Assembly (NCBI RefSeq): GCF_012516435.1
Contig: NZ_CP051216.1
Coordinates: forward strand, 3,409,669 to 3,473,668
DNA length: 64,000 nucleotides
Reading direction: 5' to 3'
From: Pseudodesulfovibrio sp. zrk46
GTDB taxonomy: Bacteria; Desulfobacterota; Desulfovibrionia; Desulfovibrionales; Desulfovibrionaceae
In this document: in pieces, positions 8,827-18,107 of the stretch
Layout: every line of letters begins with the position of its first letter
Position numbering within the stretch: position 1 is the stretch's first letter
Position numbers and translations under genes: made by a program
Notes under the pieces: generated by a model
Told to the model about the DNA's origin: nothing
The model's input: the letters and a program-made list of their open reading frames with translations, nothing else
The model's database searches: none

Positions 8827-10065
8827 CTAGAGTTCGTTTGCGATCAAGTCTTCGTAAGTCTCGCGCTTTCGAGCAACAACAACTTTGTCGCCGTCCACAA
8901 TCAACTCGCATGCACGCGGCCTTGAGTTGTAGTTTGAGGACATAGTAAAACCATATGCGCCGGCAGAGTAGAGGGCCAACAACTCTCCCTGCTCAATACC
9001 CGGCAATTCGCGTTCTCGGGCTAAAAAGTCTCCTGACTCACATATTGGACCAACAACGTCGTACTCCTTAACCTCACGACCATGCAGCACTACCTCGCCA
9101 ATGCGATGAAAAGAACCATACAAGCTAGGACGAACCAAATCGTTCATAGCACCGTCAACGATAAGGAAGTTTTTAGTCGGATTGGACTTAGTGTAGACCA
9201 CCTCAGTGACCATGATGCCTGAGTTCCCCGCGATCACACGGCCTGGTTCCAATATAACAGTCAACGGGACATCGGCAAGCTTGTCTGCAAGAGCTTTACC
9301 GAATTCTGTCGGATGGGGCGGTTCCTCTTCGTCGTAGTTAATGCCCAGGCCGCCCCCCAGATCAAGGTACTTGATCTCTAAACCGGATTCTTTAAGTTTT
9401 TCATAGAATGCCAGCAATTTATCAAGAGCCTCTAAAAACGGATCAATATTGGTCAGCTGAGAGCCGATATGACAATCCATTCCGATGGCTTCAACATTGT
9501 CCATGTCCATAGTCATTTTGTATGCTTTGAGGGAATTCTCAATATCCAAGCCAAACTTATTCTTTTTCATACCCGTGGAGATATAAGGGTGGGTCTGCGG
9601 ATCAACATCCGGGTTGATACGGATGCTGATCTGGGCAACTTTTCCCAGTTCACCAGCCACTTCGTTAATCTTTACTAACTCGGCCTGGGACTCCACATTA
9701 AACATCAAAATACCTGCAGCCAGAGCTTCACGAATTTCGGAAGCACGCTTGCCTACACCTGAGTAGACGATTTTTTCAGCTGGTACTCCTGCTTTAAGAG
9801 CACGAAAAAGTTCGCCGCCAGACACCACGTCCATTCCAGCGCCTTCTTCAGCAAGCATTTTCAACACGGACAGGTTAGAATTTGCTTTAACCGAATAACA
9901 GGTCAAATGATCTAACCCATCGAAAGCTGAATCAAAAGCTTGAAAATGACGCTTAAATGTAGCAGCGGAATAAATATACAAGGGGGTGCCGTACTCAACG
10001 GCTAACTCAGTGACACTGACTTCCTCTGCGAACAGCTTGCCATCACGATATTCAAAATGATGCAT
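8827..10065 (-). CDS. lysA: diaminopimelate decarboxylase
   Basis: LysA is a PLP enzyme that decarboxylates meso-diaminopimelate to L-lysine, the last step of the pathway. The 412-residue product has the PLP lysine at K60 in CYSVKANSN, DCHIGSQ and LDLGGGLG in the barrel, and the catalytic Cys in GPICESGDFLA. Length and motif order match the family. dapL, the aminotransferase of the same pathway, lies 9 kb away on the other strand, so this organism probably uses the DapL variant route. An AGGAGAGA box precedes the ATG. A strong terminator follows. Confidence 0.97.
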   Translation of the reverse strand: MHHFEYRDGKLFAEEVSVTELAVEYGTPLYIYSAATFKRHFQAFDSAFDGLDHLTCYSVKANSNLSVLKMLAEEGAGMDVVSGGELFRALKAGVPAEKIVYSGVGKRASEIREALAAGILMFNVESQAELVKINEVAGELGKVAQISIRINPDVDPQTHPYISTGMKKNKFGLDIENSLKAYKMTMDMDNVEAIGMDCHIGSQLTNIDPFLEALDKLLAFYEKLKESGLEIKYLDLGGGLGINYDEEEPPHPTEFGKALADKLADVPLTVILEPGRVIAGNSGIMVTEVVYTKSNPTKNFLIVDGAMNDLVRPSLYGSFHRIGEVVLHGREVKEYDVVGPICESGDFLARERELPGIEQGELLALYSAGAYGFTMSSNYNSRPRACELIVDGDKVVVARKRETYEDLIANEL

Positions 10066-10181
10066 GGATCTCTCTCCTTAGATAAGTAAACTATGGCACT
10101 GAAACATGCACTATTCGTCTTGTCTAATTCGTTGTGCATATCGATGAAACCAAACGACATAAGCCGCTTGGGAAATAACGC

Positions 10182-10616
10182 CTAAGGAGTGGTGACGTAA
10201 ACGTCTGTATACTCGATAGGACTAGCAGGCAACTCACTTTTGCCAGCAACACGAAAACGATACTCCTTATCTTGATCAATGCCACAAAGACTCAGAGATA
10301 AGGTATTTCCGCTCATATCGAATTCAGTCTGATTGCGTGTGAAATGAACGACATCTCGAGGAACAAACGGACATCCAACACAGCCTCCGCCATCCCCCAC
10401 ATATTCATATTGAATGGTGGCCCGGTACAAACGATGGGATGCTCCATCAACAACAACCTTCATGAAAATACAATTATTTTGAACAGCTGTCGCCATCAGC
10501 TTCAAGGTAAACGTATCTTCACTTTCCACGGCAGAAGGCCATTCTTTTTTACCTAATGCACAACCAGAAAAGAAAAAAAGCAAAATAAGCGGTATTATTA
10601 TAGTAATAGGGCGCAT
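10182..10616 (-). CDS. putative lipoprotein, 144 aa, downstream of mutS
   Basis: The product begins MRPITIIIPLILLFFFSGC, a signal peptide ending in a lipobox-like FSGC, so it is probably lipid-anchored in the periplasm. The mature part of about 125 residues is predicted beta-rich and contains GGGCVGCPFVP, a CxxC pair, and CGID near the C-terminus. I recognise no named family. It follows the mutS stop by two bases and is likely expressed with it, though a shared function is not apparent. The 116 bases between it and lysA show nothing clear. Confidence 0.75.
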   Translation of the reverse strand: MRPITIIIPLILLFFFSGCALGKKEWPSAVESEDTFTLKLMATAVQNNCIFMKVVVDGASHRLYRATIQYEYVGDGGGCVGCPFVPRDVVHFTRNQTEFDMSGNTLSLSLCGIDQDKEYRFRVAGKSELPASPIEYTDVYVTTP

Positions 10617-10618
10617 AA

Positions 10619-13249
10619 CTATCCCTTAATCATATCTTTCCACTGGTTAATTAGCATAAGGGCCTGAATAGGCGTCATTCCGTCTACATCAATTTCCGTA
10701 AGCTGAGTGATAATGGGATGCTCAACTAATTCCTCACTGATCTCGATGGGCGGGGCACCAAATCCAGGAAGCAAAGTCTGTGACGCACGCTCCACAGCCC
10801 CTTTTGACCGAGTTTCTTGCGATTTTTCTTCCAACTTCGCAAGAATATCACGAGCACGTTCCACCACAGGGCGAGGCACACCTGCCAGCTTTGCAACCTC
10901 AATACCATAACTACGATCAGCCGGGCCAGGCACAAGCCTACGTAAAAAAACGATATCGCCTTTCCACTCCTTGACAGCAATATTTAAATTACGAAGCCCT
11001 TCGATCTTACCCTCAAGACTGGTTAATTCATGATAGTGCGTAGCGAACAACGTACGAATACCGCCACGAGCGCGCGTGGAAAGCTCTTCAACCACGGCCC
11101 AAGCCAAGGAAAGACCGTCATAAGTGCTTGTACCACGCCCGATCTCATCAAGGATTACTAGACTACGTTTGGTTGCTTGCCGCAAAATACGAGCAGTCTC
11201 GGTCATTTCCACCATAAATGTAGAATGCCCTTGAGCCAAATTGTCAGATGCACCGACTCGGGAAAAGACACGATCAGCCAAACCAATTCTAGCAAACTTA
11301 GCAGGAACAAAAGAACCGATCTGCGCCATGATTGTCAAAATAGCAACCTGTCGAAGCACTGTCGACTTACCAGCCATATTCGGGCCGGTAATAAGAAGGA
11401 TACGGCGCTCTTTGTCCATTCGCAGATCACCTGGAATATAATTAGATGCACCCATAGCATCTTCAACCACAGGATGACGACCTTTCTCTATCTCGATCTC
11501 CATGCCATCATGCAAGTCTGGACGACACCACTCATTAATGCGAGCAGCTTCAGCCAATCCCTGCCAATAATCGAGGGTGGCGATAACATCGGCCATGAAA
11601 AGGAATCGGCTCCGGGCTGCGGCAAGGCGGTCGCGCAAAGCTTGGAACAATTTATATTCCAATGACTTTCGCTCTTCAGATGCAGAAAGAATTTTATCCT
11701 CCATCTCTTTAAGATCTGGAGTGATATAGCGTTCACTATTAACCAGTGTCTGCCGACGAATGAAGTGGTCGGGAACTTGCCCTTTAAAAGCCTTGGAAAC
11801 CTCGAAATAATAGCCAAAGACCTTGTTGAAACCGAGTTTGAGTTTAGGAATATCGTTCGCCGTCAACTCCTTCTCATGCAACTCCTTAAGTCGATCTTCA
11901 CCATGCTCATTTAGTTCAATCAGTTCGTCAAGATTATCATCGAACCCTTTCTTGAACAAACCTCCATCCGTAATAACGGGAGGAGGGGAGTCCACAAGAG
12001 AAATATCAAGCAGAGCCGCTATATCATCCATAGCATCCCACTTTTTGATGATACGCTTAAGCTCAGATGCAGTTTCTAAATTTTCCTTCTGCAGCAGACT
12101 ATGAAGTCGGGGCATCATGTTGAGGCTCTGCCGCAACGCTATGAAATCCTTTGGATTAGCTCGGCCAAGAAAAACACGAGTGGACAACCGCTCCAAATCA
12201 TAAACCGAATCAAGAGCGTTACGAAGGTCAGAACGCAACTGATCCCGATCAAACAGGAACGTAACGCATTGAAGAGACTTTTCAATAGGAGCCATATCTC
12301 GCCACGGCTGACGCAAGCGGGCCTCTAACAAACGTCCCCCCATAGGGGTCTTCGTGCGGTCCAACACTTTCCACAAAGTGCCTTTACCGAGCTTACCATC
12401 AAGCCGACGAAAAATTTCTAGATTACGCTCGGTTACTTCATCAAGAAGGAGATGCTTGCCTAAATTAAGAGGTTTAAACTCGCCGATATGACCAAAGTCA
12501 CTCTTCTGAGTATGCTCCAAATATGTAAGTAGGGCTCCACAAGCTCGAACTAGCTCTGGCTTGTCATTCAAATCAAGAATGGCAAGTTCAGTTGATTCTT
12601 GTAAATCTTTAATTTTATTAGCAGAAGAAGAATAATCGAAATACACACCGAGTGGCACTGCAGTCACCTGTCCAGACAACTCATTGTACTGCGGAGGAAC
12701 CTTAACCCCCTGCGGCAAAAGCAATTCACTAGGGTTGATTTTCATCATCCACTGCCACAATTCAGGCTCTTTCCTGGAAAGAAGACCGGACCATTGTCCT
12801 GTGGAAAAATCAAGCCAGGCAATACCGCCCGCTCCACTCTTAGAATCCCAATAGAAAGAACCTAAGTAGTTATTTGCCTTTGATTTCAGATTGGAATCTT
12901 CGACAACGGTACCAGGGGTCAGAACACGTGTAACATCGCGCTTCACCAACCCCTTGGCTTCTTTTGGATCTTCAACCTGATCGCATATAGCAATCTTATA
13001 TCCCTTCTCCAACAACTGACTGAGGTATGGCTCCACAGCGTGATGAGGCATACCGCACATGGGAATGGGGTTTTCATCATTGGGATTACGGCTTGTCAAC
13101 GCAATCTGAACAGAACGCGCAACTATCTCCGCATCCTCAAAAAACAATTCATAAAAGTCGCCCATGCGAAAGAATAAAAGGCAGCCTGGATTCTCCTCCT
13201 TGAAACGGAGGTACTGCTCAAGCATGGGGGTCAGTTTTTTCTTTACCAC
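10619..13249 (-). CDS. mutS: DNA mismatch repair protein MutS
   Basis: MutS finds base mismatches and recruits MutL. The 876-residue protein has the mismatch-reading F-x-E motif (F32-Y33-E34 in GDFYELF), connector and lever domains, the Walker A GPNMAGKST near residue 623, DEIGRGTSTYDG and the ATHYHEL switch. Length is normal for MutS1. The C-terminal part (VEHPIITQLTEIDVDGMTPI) resembles the dimerisation tail. It follows lapB by 18 bases and precedes the lipoprotein gene by 2, so it lies in a HIT-lapA-lapB-mutS-lipoprotein operon. Confidence 0.98.
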   Translation of the reverse strand: MVKKKLTPMLEQYLRFKEENPGCLLFFRMGDFYELFFEDAEIVARSVQIALTSRNPNDENPIPMCGMPHHAVEPYLSQLLEKGYKIAICDQVEDPKEAKGLVKRDVTRVLTPGTVVEDSNLKSKANNYLGSFYWDSKSGAGGIAWLDFSTGQWSGLLSRKEPELWQWMMKINPSELLLPQGVKVPPQYNELSGQVTAVPLGVYFDYSSSANKIKDLQESTELAILDLNDKPELVRACGALLTYLEHTQKSDFGHIGEFKPLNLGKHLLLDEVTERNLEIFRRLDGKLGKGTLWKVLDRTKTPMGGRLLEARLRQPWRDMAPIEKSLQCVTFLFDRDQLRSDLRNALDSVYDLERLSTRVFLGRANPKDFIALRQSLNMMPRLHSLLQKENLETASELKRIIKKWDAMDDIAALLDISLVDSPPPVITDGGLFKKGFDDNLDELIELNEHGEDRLKELHEKELTANDIPKLKLGFNKVFGYYFEVSKAFKGQVPDHFIRRQTLVNSERYITPDLKEMEDKILSASEERKSLEYKLFQALRDRLAAARSRFLFMADVIATLDYWQGLAEAARINEWCRPDLHDGMEIEIEKGRHPVVEDAMGASNYIPGDLRMDKERRILLITGPNMAGKSTVLRQVAILTIMAQIGSFVPAKFARIGLADRVFSRVGASDNLAQGHSTFMVEMTETARILRQATKRSLVILDEIGRGTSTYDGLSLAWAVVEELSTRARGGIRTLFATHYHELTSLEGKIEGLRNLNIAVKEWKGDIVFLRRLVPGPADRSYGIEVAKLAGVPRPVVERARDILAKLEEKSQETRSKGAVERASQTLLPGFGAPPIEISEELVEHPIITQLTEIDVDGMTPIQALMLINQWKDMIKG

Positions 13250-13267
13250 GAGAAATATGTATTCTTA

Positions 13268-14416
13268 TTATTGAGAGAAATCAGTACGAAAGGCAATGGA
13301 ATGCCAACTGCGGCATCGGGGGCAGTTGAAAAAAAGTTGGTCCCGCTTTAAACCACAGCGACGGCAGTAAAAACGTCGAACCCGACGAGCATGCCCCATA
13401 AAGAATGAGAGTTGTTCCTTAAAAAAAGGCGTCATGGTCTGATCACTTTTGGAGAGTTCAAACAACTCTAATCGTGCTAACCAAAACGAAGGTTCAAGCA
13501 CTAAGGCCTTCTCCAACCATGATTTGGCATTGTCCACGTCATCGACACGTAACAGAAAGACTGCACCGTAGTAGAGTAACAACACATGCGGGTCCTGCTG
13601 TTCAATCACCGGAACAACAGCCTTGGCAAGCTGCTCGTCAGAACACACCTTGCTCCATTGCTCATTGTCTGCTAGTCGGCCAGCTTCACGTTCAGCGCGA
13701 CGCGTGGCTTCCAGCAGCCCTTCAAGAAGCACAAACCGAAGGTCCGGAGCTACTTTTTCCAGGGCATCACGTAGAATGTCTCCAACTTTTTTGGAGTTAC
13801 CGCACTTGTAGGCCTGAATTATTTGCTCAAGCCATGCTTCAACAGCACCCGGGTAAGCTCTAATTGCATGGCGAAGAGCTCTATGCGCCTGAGAGTCCTG
13901 CCCTTCTTCAAAATAGTCCATTGCCAAACGGACAAGACTATGTGCCTGAGGTAAGGGAAGGGCAAGTTGACCGTAAGAATCGGCAGCCTTTTCATACGCT
14001 CCGCGTTCGGCGGCTAGCCGGGCCATTTCATGATGAATCGCAGTAGGGTCGTGCCCAAAAGAGCGGGCATCTTCAAAAGCCTTCTCGGCGCGATCTAGAA
14101 AACCACCACGGCGGAAATCTCGTCCTAATTCGAAGAGAGCACGAGCCTTAAACTTGCGGTCAAGGCCCGGCCTCACGATAAGACTATTTCTAATCTGGAT
14201 AGCGCGCTCTATCTCCCCTTGAGAACGATATAAACTACCAAGGGCAAGATAGATTTCAACGGCTTCAGGGTTGTTTTTAACAACCTGACTAAGCTCTTCA
14301 ATGGCCGCACGAGTATCCTGCACGGGCAGTGCTTCACTGCCGCCCGCTTCACGGGCAGCCTTCAGCTTCTGCTCGTAGCCATTCGGCTTTTTGCGACTGA
14401 ACAGCTTCCAGACCAT
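13268..14416 (-). CDS. lapB: LapB/YciM-like TPR protein with rubredoxin-type zinc ribbon
   Basis: LapB in E. coli controls LPS synthesis by steering LpxC to FtsH. This 382-residue protein has several TPR units (VEIYLALGSLYRSQGEIERA and ARALFELGRDFRRGGFLDRA are clear) and ends in a zinc ribbon, CRRCG at about residue 353 and CPRC at 367, the LapB hallmark. It follows lapA by 9 bases, the usual pairing. The N-terminus MVWKLFSRKKPNGYEQ lacks the hydrophobic anchor of E. coli LapB, so it may reach the membrane by binding LapA. Assignment rests on domain order plus neighbour. Confidence 0.88.
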   Translation of the reverse strand: MVWKLFSRKKPNGYEQKLKAAREAGGSEALPVQDTRAAIEELSQVVKNNPEAVEIYLALGSLYRSQGEIERAIQIRNSLIVRPGLDRKFKARALFELGRDFRRGGFLDRAEKAFEDARSFGHDPTAIHHEMARLAAERGAYEKAADSYGQLALPLPQAHSLVRLAMDYFEEGQDSQAHRALRHAIRAYPGAVEAWLEQIIQAYKCGNSKKVGDILRDALEKVAPDLRFVLLEGLLEATRRAEREAGRLADNEQWSKVCSDEQLAKAVVPVIEQQDPHVLLLYYGAVFLLRVDDVDNAKSWLEKALVLEPSFWLARLELFELSKSDQTMTPFFKEQLSFFMGHARRVRRFYCRRCGLKRDQLFFNCPRCRSWHSIAFRTDFSQ

Positions 14417-14425
14417 GTGGATTCC

Positions 14426-14782
14426 TTAAGCCTGCTCTTCAGTCTTTTCTTCAGAAGAAGTGTAGGGTTCTTCACTGATGGGCATGTTTCGCAAGGAGTT
14501 TAACTCCTGCTCAAGGCTGGCCATACGAGTCTTGCACTCCTTAAGACGGGAGCCTGCGCGAACCTTATCAACGGCAAAGTAAACCATGGTCATAAGACAA
14601 CCAGCAACAAAAGAAGCAAGAATCAGGACACCAAAAGGCAAAGGCAAAGAATGCAGAGTCATGGCGTATGGGATGTCCAATTTCAATTGCAGAGACTGCA
14701 ATAGCACGTCATTGTTCTGAGAAAAGAACAGAATAGAAAATACGAAAAGGGCCAGCAAGAACAGAACTTTGATAAAACGCAT
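14426..14782 (-). CDS. lapA: LapA-like membrane protein (DUF1049)
   Basis: A 118-residue inner-membrane protein with two hydrophobic segments, FIKVLFLLALFVFSILFF and PLPFGVLILASFVAGCLMTM, joined by a short loop containing SQNN, followed by a cytoplasmic coiled coil (RLKECKTRMASLEQELNSL). This is the LapA/DUF1049 layout. The ATG at 14782 has AAGGAG eight bases upstream and is preferred over a GTG three codons earlier. It is paired with lapB downstream; together they probably link LPS synthesis control to the membrane. Confidence 0.87.
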   Translation of the reverse strand: MRFIKVLFLLALFVFSILFFSQNNDVLLQSLQLKLDIPYAMTLHSLPLPFGVLILASFVAGCLMTMVYFAVDKVRAGSRLKECKTRMASLEQELNSLRNMPISEEPYTSSEEKTEEQA

Positions 14783-14794
14783 TAGACACACTCC

Positions 14795-15283
14795 TTAAAA
14801 TGTTATTTCCTCAAACAGCGGCTTCAACCTGCTGTATGTCGATGACAGATGTTCCGGTATGACGGACGTTTCTCCAAACACCGCCATAAATGAGGCATCG
14901 CCGTTCCAGCGCGGCACCATCTGAAAATGAAGATGCGCTGCAATTCCGGCCCCCGCAGCCTCACCTAAATTCAATCCCATATTAATACCCTGAGGATTGA
15001 AAGCTTTTCCCAAGACCGTGGTGCTATGCCTAAGCCACAACATACAATCGTTGGACTCTTCCAAAGTCAAATCCGTCAGATTGCTTACATGACGATATGG
15101 GCAGACCATGAGATGACCATTATTATATGGGAATTTATTCATGATCACGTAGCAATGCTCACCTCTAGCAAGTATGCATCGCTCTTCGTCTTCCGACGTA
15201 TTCTCCGGTATGCAAAAAACACATTCGTCAGGCTTGGGGCCCAGTATGTAATCGAGACGCCATGGCGCCCACAGAACTTCCAT
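14795..15283 (-). CDS. HIT-family nucleotide hydrolase/transferase
   Basis: The 162-residue protein has the histidine triad in GIAAHLHFQMVPRW, and an N-terminal CVFC pair that in related proteins binds zinc with a downstream His. The downstream segment RWNGDASFM resembles the Ap4A-phosphorylase-like HIT branch, so it may cleave dinucleoside polyphosphates or nucleoside phosphoramidates; the substrate is not known. It is the first gene of the lapA-lapB-mutS operon, with a 12-base gap to lapA. Confidence 0.9.
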   Translation of the reverse strand: MEVLWAPWRLDYILGPKPDECVFCIPENTSEDEERCILARGEHCYVIMNKFPYNNGHLMVCPYRHVSNLTDLTLEESNDCMLWLRHSTTVLGKAFNPQGINMGLNLGEAAGAGIAAHLHFQMVPRWNGDASFMAVFGETSVIPEHLSSTYSRLKPLFEEITF

Positions 15284-15399
15284 CGTCTATCCAGTACAAT
15301 AATATTCTAAAAGACTTTAGCAATCGTGTTGCAGTCATGCCAACAACGGCTTGATTTTTCTACACGGCTTGTGCTCGCAGGGCAAGCATGAAACGCCAA

Positions 15400-18090
15400 T
15401 TAACCAGCACTTTCCGAGTTGTGATTTATAAAATCCTTATGCACTTGATTTGCAAGTTTTACCTGCTCATCTTTTGTTTCTACGACACCATCAATCTTAG
15501 CAGCCATGACTTTATTCAGAATCTTTGAATAGACCGGCCCCGGTTCTATTCCCAAATGCAATAAATCATTTCCATCAATTTCAATGGTCATATAACGCAA
15601 CCGAGAAAGATACTGAGATATATTTCTACGAATATGTTCCTTTCGACTCCGAGCCATAAGAAAAAGGACACCCTCGACAGGAATTGGGTGTAAGATGGCA
15701 AACAACTTGCTCAGTTTAGATTTGCCCTCACGCCATCCCATAAGCTTCATAAGCGCATCACCGATCATATCACGCAACTGAAGGAAATCACGCTCCTCAC
15801 GTTTAGTAAAATGCAACCGATCAGTAACTTGCGTAATCTGCTCACGTTTAATTCCCATGGTCATCCCAAGAAAATAGAGCTTCCAAGGAACCACTTCTGG
15901 CTCAAGATAAAGCAATTTGTACCAACTATGCACCTTAGATAGCTCAGTCAGTACATGAATTCGATCCCTTGTCAGTTCCAACAAAGGATGGATTGCCTTC
16001 ATAATACCAAGTTCACCAACCCGGTTTAGACAAGCTAACGGATCGCCCTCATTTACGATAAGCTGTAATTCATGCATTACTCTGGTGCCAGACAGCTTGC
16101 TGAATAATTCAAGATTCATGGCATTTTTAATTAGGCGCATAGTTTGACCACCAATCTGAAAATCAAATCGACGCTCAAACCTAATAGCCCTAAGGATTCG
16201 AGTGGGATCCTCTACAAAGCTCAATGAATGCAGTACACGTATTGTCTTATTACGAATATCACGCTCTGCGCCAAAAAAGTCGACCAATTGACCATATCTT
16301 CCAGGATTCAATCGAAGAGCCAAAGCGTTGACCGTAAAATCTCTTCTGTAAAGATCCATTTTAATGGAAGAAAGCTCTACAGTTGGTAGGGCAGCCGGAT
16401 ATTCATAGTATTCAAGACGGGCTGTGGCGACATCAACACGTTGACCATCCGGAAGAATTGTTACCGCAGTCTTAAACTTATGATGCGCCTTAACACGCCC
16501 CCCCAACTTGGCAACCAACTTCTTGGCAAAATGGATTCCATCCCCCTCTACAACAAGGTCAAGATCCAGATTAGAACGCCCCAATAAAATATCACGAACA
16601 AAGCCACCTACGGCATATACTTCCCACCCTAGTTCTTTACCTAAACTGCCAGCCTCTTTTAAGAGGTCGAGCATATTTTGCGGCAGTCGGTTATTAACCA
16701 TTGAAGCAATATTCCGCTCGCGTCGTCTATCTGGCATCAGGGATTCAGGGATGCGTGCAGGCTCTTCGATTAGCATATTCATGAGATCAGTACGGGTGAT
16801 AACACCTATAATCTCACCATGCTCAACCACAGGAAGCATACGCTGACGATTCCCTAGTATGATTTCCATAACCCTATAGAGCTCTGTGTTCGAGTCCACC
16901 GATTCAAAAGAACGACTCATATACTCGTCGACTCCCATATCTCCTAAACCATGGGCAACCGCTTTATCCGCAGTGGCCTGCCCAATAATCCCCACACACT
17001 TGCGAGTACTTTTGCCAACGACAGGCACATCTTTGAGCCCATATCTTGTCATCATCTCTACAGCTTCGCTTAGAGAATGACTGTCTTCAATGGCAATTGC
17101 GGGCTTGGACATAAGGCTCTCAACCACAATTTGTGGGTTCACCTGAGAGTATAACAAAGCAAACAAATCATCTCTGACTTCAGCCAATGTCTTTTCCTTT
17201 ACAGTTGCTGAAGCCGCAGCGGCATGGCCTCCACCGCCCATGGATGAGCAGATTTGTCCAACATTAACATCGGGATTTTTGGAGCGTGCAACCACGTGAA
17301 TACGATCAGCCATACGCCCGAGAGCAAATGCGACCCCAATATCTTCCATATCCATGAGTTTATGAACCAAAAGAGCAAAATCAGGGACAAATTTATCTGT
17401 AGAAATTTCAGTAATTACAACATCAACACCATGAATATCATAAGTATGTGCATTTTGTAGTAACTCACCAAGATTAGTTACTTGTTCAGCTGACATTTCA
17501 TGAGATAATAGATCTTTAATAACCTCTATATCCATTCCCTGACCTTTAAGCCAACCAGCAGCCTCAAAATCTTCAGGCGTAGTCGTATTAAAGCCAAAGG
17601 AACCGGTATCTTCATAAATCCCCAAACCAAACAGAGTTGCCTCTTCGGTATTCAATGAGATTCCTTGTTCCTTAATTATTGATGTAATGATCGTGGTGGT
17701 CGAACCCCAGTCCCGGTAAACAGTCTTGTCAGCAGCAAGATCATCATCTGTATCCGGATGATGATCATAAAGATGAATTTTCAAATTTTGGTTTTCAAGA
17801 ATCGGCCGGACATGCGAAATACGAGACCGCTGTCGAGTATCACAAACGACTAGTAGCTCGACACTTTTCGGATCAATATCCTTGAACATTTTGAAATTAA
17901 AAAGATACGTTGTGCTTTGAATAAAAAAATTTCGCAGATTTTTTTCCTGACTACCTGGAAAGACTAATGTTGCTCCGGGATAAATTTTACTAGCTGCGAC
18001 AATGCTGGCCAAAGCATCAAAATCAGCATTGGCGTGTGAAGTGATGACAATAGGGGCCGTAATACGAGGTGTTTTTTGATTATTTGACAT
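15400..18090 (-). CDS. DHH-DHHA1 / CBS pair / tRNA nucleotidyltransferase fusion
   Basis: An 896-residue three-part enzyme. Residues 1-310 are a DHH/DHHA1 phosphoesterase unit (SHANADFDA, DHHPDTDD, GGGGHAAAAS). Residues about 315-435 are two CBS domains (GLKDVPVVG, RMLPVVEHGEIIGVITRTD). Residues about 475-896 are a class II polymerase-beta nucleotidyltransferase with YAVGGFVRD, the metal motif LDLDLVV near 508, RRDFTVNALAL and EDPTRILRAIRFERR. Proteins with this architecture include the A-adding enzymes of Aquifex-type split CCA systems. All catalytic carboxylates are present. It follows xerD by 17 bases. The specificity (A-only, CCA or poly(A)) cannot be read from the sequence. Confidence 0.92.
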   Translation of the reverse strand: MSNNQKTPRITAPIVITSHANADFDALASIVAASKIYPGATLVFPGSQEKNLRNFFIQSTTYLFNFKMFKDIDPKSVELLVVCDTRQRSRISHVRPILENQNLKIHLYDHHPDTDDDLAADKTVYRDWGSTTTIITSIIKEQGISLNTEEATLFGLGIYEDTGSFGFNTTTPEDFEAAGWLKGQGMDIEVIKDLLSHEMSAEQVTNLGELLQNAHTYDIHGVDVVITEISTDKFVPDFALLVHKLMDMEDIGVAFALGRMADRIHVVARSKNPDVNVGQICSSMGGGGHAAAASATVKEKTLAEVRDDLFALLYSQVNPQIVVESLMSKPAIAIEDSHSLSEAVEMMTRYGLKDVPVVGKSTRKCVGIIGQATADKAVAHGLGDMGVDEYMSRSFESVDSNTELYRVMEIILGNRQRMLPVVEHGEIIGVITRTDLMNMLIEEPARIPESLMPDRRRERNIASMVNNRLPQNMLDLLKEAGSLGKELGWEVYAVGGFVRDILLGRSNLDLDLVVEGDGIHFAKKLVAKLGGRVKAHHKFKTAVTILPDGQRVDVATARLEYYEYPAALPTVELSSIKMDLYRRDFTVNALALRLNPGRYGQLVDFFGAERDIRNKTIRVLHSLSFVEDPTRILRAIRFERRFDFQIGGQTMRLIKNAMNLELFSKLSGTRVMHELQLIVNEGDPLACLNRVGELGIMKAIHPLLELTRDRIHVLTELSKVHSWYKLLYLEPEVVPWKLYFLGMTMGIKREQITQVTDRLHFTKREERDFLQLRDMIGDALMKLMGWREGKSKLSKLFAILHPIPVEGVLFLMARSRKEHIRRNISQYLSRLRYMTIEIDGNDLLHLGIEPGPVYSKILNKVMAAKIDGVVETKDEQVKLANQVHKDFINHNSESAG

Positions 18091-18107
18091 AATGTCCTGT
18101 TCTATCC

